From Bradyrhizobium diazoefficiens (GTDB lineage Bacteria > Pseudomonadota > Alphaproteobacteria > Rhizobiales > Xanthobacteraceae), in assembly GCF_016599855.1 (NCBI RefSeq), contig NZ_CP067041.1:1178001-1242000 (forward strand): DNA of 64,000 nucleotides, given 5' to 3'. A program made the translations under genes and the position numbers. The notes below the pieces were generated by a model. The model was not told the DNA's origin and searched no databases. It was given only the letters and a program-made list of their open reading frames with translations. Below are positions 60,346 to 64,000 of the stretch, in pieces; the first letter of the stretch is position 1, and each line of letters opens with the position of its first letter.

Positions 60346-61503
60346 TCAGCCCCTCCCATTGGCGAAGCCAAACCAGGCGAACGGGAGCGCGACGACGCAG
60401 AGCGCCGCCATGCAAAAGAATGCCGCCCCGGCATAGGAAGCATATAGTGCGCCTGACAAGTAGATCAGTACTGCCGTTAGCAAGCCTGAGCCAAAGGCAT
60501 AGAGAGCTTGCGCAGTTGCGGCGACGCTTGCTGCGACGAGCACCCCCATCATTCGCATGCAGGCGAGATGAAGCAGAGCGAACGTTAATCCGTGTAACGG
60601 CTGTATCAACGAGAGCAGCAACACGGAGGTGGTCACGCCCGCTACAGACCAGCGGACGATTCCGGCCGCAGCTGCCAAGACAGCCGCGCCACGCACGCCA
60701 AACCTATCCAGGAGTGCTGGACCGGCGAGCATGAACACCAACACTTCAGCAACCACCGCTTCCGACCACAGGAAGCTGATCGTCGAAGTGCTGATGCCCG
60801 CATCGCTCCACCTGATGACTGCAAATACATCGTGCACTGCATGACTGCCATAGATCAAGGCTGATGCGATAATCATCATTCGAAACTGCGACAGACTGAT
60901 CAGCGCTTTCATCTCTGACACAGCAAAGGGCGGCGACCTCTGCGATCGGGCTTGCCCAGGTAGCAATGCAGTGGCGCCAGTGGCGGCGATCAGAAAGGCA
61001 GCGTTCATCCAGATAACCGGCGTGAGATCGGCTGGGCTTACGAGTTGTCCGGCGATCAGTGTTCCCAGGACGAAAGCCGCGGAGGCAGCCCCTCGTATCC
61101 AACCGTACTCGAATGGCCTTCCGGCAAGCCGAGGCCTCACAGTATTGACCGATAACGCATCGGCGATCGAGGTGGTGGGGGCGAGAGCGGCAGCCTGAGC
61201 CAACGCGACAACAAGCAATAACCAGAATGTATCAGCCCAGAGCAACGCGACGGCTGCTGAGGCCGCCACGGCAGCGCAGGCTGCGAGCACGGCGCGCAAT
61301 GACCCGAGCCGATCCCCCAGCATAGCAACTAACGGTCCGGAAACGAGCCGCGTCAGCATCGCGGCGGCGAGGATCAGGCCGATCTGCTGAGACGCCAGAG
61401 CTCTCGTTTCGAAAAATTTTGGCCAGAACGGAGATGCGGCGCCGAACGCCGCGTAGAGGGCAACGTAGACGACTATATAGGCGATTGGTGCGGGAATGCG
61501 CAC
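60346..61503 (-). CDS. MFS permease (HcaT/MFS_1-like), 385 aa
   Basis: Twelve hydrophobic segments are spread over the length. Key stretches are PFWPKFFETRALASQQIGLI, LVAMLGDRLGSLRAV (the loop 2-3 motif of MFS, with GDRxG), FEYGWIRGAASAAFVLGTLI and LHGLTFALLHLACM. These match the 3-phenylpropionate transporter-like branch, proton-driven uptake of aromatic or organic acids. The GTG start lacks a strong ribosome-binding site. It stands alone, convergent with the small genes at 59-60 kb. Confidence 0.8.
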   Translation of the reverse strand: MRIPAPIAYIVVYVALYAAFGAASPFWPKFFETRALASQQIGLILAAAMLTRLVSGPLVAMLGDRLGSLRAVLAACAAVAASAAVALLWADTFWLLLVVALAQAAALAPTTSIADALSVNTVRPRLAGRPFEYGWIRGAASAAFVLGTLIAGQLVSPADLTPVIWMNAAFLIAATGATALLPGQARSQRSPPFAVSEMKALISLSQFRMMIIASALIYGSHAVHDVFAVIRWSDAGISTSTISFLWSEAVVAEVLVFMLAGPALLDRFGVRGAAVLAAAAGIVRWSVAGVTTSVLLLSLIQPLHGLTFALLHLACMRMMGVLVAASVAATAQALYAFGSGLLTAVLIYLSGALYASYAGAAFFCMAALCVVALPFAWFGFANGRG

Positions 61504-61799
61504 AGGGAGGGCCCTATATCGGTTACTCTATTGCCTGCACGACCCTGGGGACGGTTCAGGCGAGGAACGCAAACCAATCGGAGAACCGGCTGCCAAGGCG
61601 AAGTCTGGCCGTATCGCACCAGTCGGATGTCAAGTCGATCTGCGCTGCTCGGTTCGCCAAGTGACGGGCGCCTTCTCAGTTGTACCAGCACTCCGGACGA
61701 CGCCAAAAAAACGAGTCCTGTAGGTCAGTCATGCCGACCAACGCCGATTACGGTCCGCTCAGCGAGTCAGGACGCACCTTGAGTCGCTGATCCCGAGGA

Positions 61800-61978
61800 T
61801 CACTTCGCCATCTCCCGAACAAATTGTGCCGCATCTTGCCGAAAAGTAATTGGGCGCACCGGCTCTTCAATGGGGCGGTCATGGAGAGCTCTGCGTTCTC
61901 CGCGTTCCCGCGCGGCATAATTTCGCGCGTCGCGTTGGTACCGACCAGTTCAATGACCTTGTAGACGCTGTCGGGCGT
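61800..61978 (-). pseudogene. Dodecin relic with mutated start codon and frameshift
   Basis: After a good ribosome-binding site (GGAGGACGAC) the codon is ACG instead of ATG. Then comes PDSVYKVIELVGTNAT, the hallmark N-terminus of dodecins (small flavin-binding dodecamers). A frameshift follows, and the second frame (YAARERGERRALHDR) resembles the helix and strand that come next in dodecins. The gene has lost both start and frame. Confidence 0.6.
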
Positions 61979-62334
61979 GTCGTCCTCCTATTCGCTAGGC
62001 GCAGGAGATCTGGCATCGCGATCTCGACGGTGATACGTCTCGGAATGCCGCGGCAAAGAGTGCGACTGGCTGTCGCTTTCGTCTTTGAGCAAAAGCAGGA
62101 GCCGGGCGGCCCTCCGTCGGGGGATACGTTCGCATTTCAGCCCCTAGGGACGCTCACATGGAATCTTCTTCCCGCCAGTTAGCTTGAGCACATATATTTG
62201 CCGGCTGCGTTCGTCGCGGAAACCGCGTGCCTCGTGTGAAGCTTGGCTTGATGCACGGGTAAATTGACCTTCGGCCCGCCAACTGCGGCGGGTGACAACG
62301 CGAATGCATGTCTCTTCGTCGCAAGCGTTTACGC
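61979..62334. other. Gap without a supported gene
   Basis: No frame shows a convincing start and ribosome-binding site. The sequence probably holds the 3' flank of the 62.3-kb membrane protein gene. Confidence 0.3.
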
Positions 62335-63036
62335 CTACGGCGTCGAGATCAATCCACGAGCTGTTGCAACTATCCAGCGGTTGCCCCAACGCACGATAGA
62401 ATCGATTCGGCCGATGCCGGGGACCACGTCCCCCCGTGCTGCCATTCGAATCCCATCGGGTCCTTCGAGCACCGCCGTTCCGCCGCGAACCTCAAGGACT
62501 GCCCACCCCCCAATAGTCGTTGGTCTTGTCTCCGGGACCGACAGGAGCGGCCCCGGAGGCTCGAGCGAGCCGGTCACAGACGTATCCGCCTCGAAAACCG
62601 AAGAAGTTGGGTTCAAAGCTTCCGGCGATTGCCCCCCACTCGACGCTTTGGCCAGAGGCTTCGGAGCAAGGCTCGCGCTGACTGTGGAGGGCTGACCTAA
62701 ACCGGGCGGTGCTCGCGAGGTTGCTATCTTTCGGGCGCTTTCGGCCTTACCGCCTGACTTTGTGTCCGGCATGCGGCGCGAAGCCGGTTCTATCCGAGCA
62801 TTTGGATTGAGAGCCGAGATGGTTGCAGGAGCATACCAGGCACCGGCCCATCCCAATCCAAAACCTGTAGCCAATGCGACCGCGACGAGCCAAATAGTGG
62901 GTTTTGAATGACCGCTTGGCGCCAACAGCGCCAGGACCTCATCTCGGTTGGAGGGCGAGAAATCCGATCGGTCGAGCGTGACGGGCCACGGGACCGTCTC
63001 GATTATTTCCAAGGTATTGGCATGGTGCAATTGCAT
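62335..63036 (-). CDS. One-pass membrane protein with C-terminal beta domain, 233 aa
   Basis: A cytoplasmic N-terminus (about 45 residues) precedes one hydrophobic segment (TIWLVAVALATGFGLGWAGA). Then follow a Pro/Ser/Ala-rich linker and a compact C-terminal domain (GGWAVLEVRGGTAVLEGPDG, then RGDVVPGIGRIDSIVRWGNR). The last domain resembles the PilP/SH3-like periplasmic beta fold that links secretion-system layers, but no pilus gene is near. The ATG at 63036 is preferred over an upstream TTG. Similar anchor-linker-beta proteins are common in rhizobia, with unknown function. Confidence 0.7.
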   Translation of the reverse strand: MQLHHANTLEIIETVPWPVTLDRSDFSPSNRDEVLALLAPSGHSKPTIWLVAVALATGFGLGWAGAWYAPATISALNPNARIEPASRRMPDTKSGGKAESARKIATSRAPPGLGQPSTVSASLAPKPLAKASSGGQSPEALNPTSSVFEADTSVTGSLEPPGPLLSVPETRPTTIGGWAVLEVRGGTAVLEGPDGIRMAARGDVVPGIGRIDSIVRWGNRWIVATARGLISTP

Positions 63037-63327
63037 GCTCGGGTCCCTTGTGGTCCCCAATGATCATGCCGGGAACTAAACCAACCCTTAACGACCGATG
63101 CATCTCGGCATGAATAAGACAGCGGTTGATCACGCAGGCCGGGACCTCGACCACATGATCATGGGTTGTGTTTTGCAACCTTGAGCGGCTGGACCGGCGT
63201 TGTATTCGGACCCGTGGCTCACGTCCGGAGCACAATGAATCCATGGCGCCGCCAGATTTGAGCCGCATGGCTGCCTATGTCGGTACGAAGGGTCATGCCG
63301 GGCGGGGCGCAACACCGGGAGTTTTCG

Positions 63328-64000
63328 ATGTCCGGTTATTTGCGAATGTGCTTCGTCAGTTTGGTTCTTGTTGAAACTCTTTCGACAGGCCCTGCGTCTT
63401 CCAATCCTCTTGCTGATATCTTCAATACTGCTGCACCCCAGCCTACGGTGACCTCTCCGCCGCAAGCGGAATGCTTGGGACGCCCCGGCAACTCGACCCC
63501 CGATAGCCTGCATTGGGTCTACCGAATGGACGGGCACCACAAATGCTGGTTCCTGACCGAGGGTGCGGCGAAGGTAAAGAAGACCGTTCGTCGGCGCGTG
63601 GCGAAAGCTAACACCGCCAGTTTGGACGAGAACGGAGCCGCGCGGCCCAGGCAGAGCGGGGTCGTTGATGCGCGCGCGGAGTTGCTGCGCTCTGCACCGG
63701 CCGAGCCGTCTCAGCCGCCTCACCCCGAAGTCAAGGTAGCTGATGCTGCCTCCGATCTCGATACGGGCACCACTCTGATGTCGGCGCCCCCCATCGCTGA
63801 GCACGGCCGGCCCACGCACTCCGTGCCGAACCAAGTCGATGTTGAGCAACCTCTCGCGGCCGCGCCGGCCAACGATGTGGTGACTTCGCCCGAACCTCCG
63901 ACTATCCCGATCGGCGTGCTTGTGCTCACTGCAGAGGCTCGTAACGAGGCGCCGAGCCAGACGGCAACTTGGCTTGGCGTACTACTGATGATGCTGGGGA
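63328..64000 (+). CDS. Exported Pro/Ala-rich protein, incomplete at the window end, at least 224 aa
   Basis: From ATG 63328 the frame stays open to the last base, so the 3' end lies outside. It starts with a signal-peptide-like stretch (MSGYLRMCFVSLVLVETLST). It then has two Cys (ECLGRPGN and HHKCWFL) around a HWVYRMDGHHKCWF motif, typical of small exported rhizobial proteins. A long Pro/Ala/Ser-rich low-complexity region follows, and a hydrophobic segment (WLGVLLMMLG) begins at the edge, probably a membrane anchor. The function is unknown. Confidence 0.7.
   Translation, partial: MSGYLRMCFVSLVLVETLSTGPASSNPLADIFNTAAPQPTVTSPPQAECLGRPGNSTPDSLHWVYRMDGHHKCWFLTEGAAKVKKTVRRRVAKANTASLDENGAARPRQSGVVDARAELLRSAPAEPSQPPHPEVKVADAASDLDTGTTLMSAPPIAEHGRPTHSVPNQVDVEQPLAAAPANDVVTSPEPPTIPIGVLVLTAEARNEAPSQTATWLGVLLMMLG

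Noticed and set aside
1..64000. CRISPR arrays, rRNA and complete tRNA genes
   Set aside because: No regularly spaced repeats and no rRNA or full tRNA structures were found on either strand by reading.

Overview
The window reads as a high-GC alphaproteobacterial chromosome segment, most likely from the Rhizobiales and Bradyrhizobium-like. The reasons are the codon use, a propane/acetone-type diiron monooxygenase operon with its own GroEL behind a sigma-54 promoter, a sigma factor paired with a one-pass membrane protein, a lysine-rich H1-like micro-protein, an ImuB relic and several small proteins of a rhizobial type. The organism call is inference; no rRNA or tRNA gene was found to test it. 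The segment is almost all accessory DNA: modules separated by gene relics (IS66, IS110, cytidylate-kinase-like, ImuB, RraA-type aldolase, dodecin, a frameshifted DUF1353 protein).

Layout. (1) 0.2-6 kb: a stand-alone nitrilase-fold enzyme, an IS66 relic zone and an alpha/beta hydrolase with a long C-terminal extension. (2) 6-27 kb: a minus-strand operon encoding a membrane protein (313 aa), two giant proteins (2581 and 2183 aa) of no recognised family and a papain-like amidase. Divergent from it are a membrane-embedded patatin phospholipase, a secreted protein and a multi-pass membrane protein. (3) 27-31 kb: a small DMT-like membrane protein, a ferritin-like diiron protein, relics and a frameshifted Tat-exported DUF1353 protein. 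(4) 31.3-47.3 kb: a coherent GC-rich island with a PIN_8 protein, two HSP90-like (GHKL) ATPases at opposite ends, a HEPN-like/zinc-ribbon protein, a large GTPase, three ParB-like paralogues in tandem, a PD-(D/E)xK-like nuclease, a compact SNF2-type ATPase, a B12-type radical SAM enzyme and a broken multi-pass membrane gene. A large inverted repeat lies in the divergent promoter between GTPase and ParB genes. I match this combination to no described defence or modification system, and it is my main candidate for an undescribed system. (5) 47.5-58.5 kb: small genes and relics, then the prmABCD-groEL operon bracketed by two ~305-bp direct repeats, two overlapping micro-membrane-protein genes, and a sigma factor with its putative membrane partner. 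(6) 58.5-64 kb: relics, small conserved-looking genes, an MFS permease, a one-pass membrane protein and an exported protein running off the window end.

How parts work together. The prm genes make a complete soluble diiron monooxygenase (hydroxylase alpha and beta, reductase, coupling protein) with a dedicated chaperonin, read from a near-perfect -24/-12 promoter; the usual sigma-54 activator gene is absent here. In the 31-47 kb island, gene overlaps (PIN/HSP90; ParB1/ParB2; ParB3/nuclease/helicase; radical SAM/HSP90) imply co-expression. Nucleic-acid-acting domains (PIN, HEPN, PD-(D/E)xK, SNF2, ParB) beside NTP-driven switches (HSP90-like, GTPase) suggest a sensing-and-processing machine, plausibly anti-phage or anti-plasmid; this is inference. 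The giant-protein locus has the architecture of a large extracytoplasmic or membrane-acting assembly with lipase and amidase partners, also inference.
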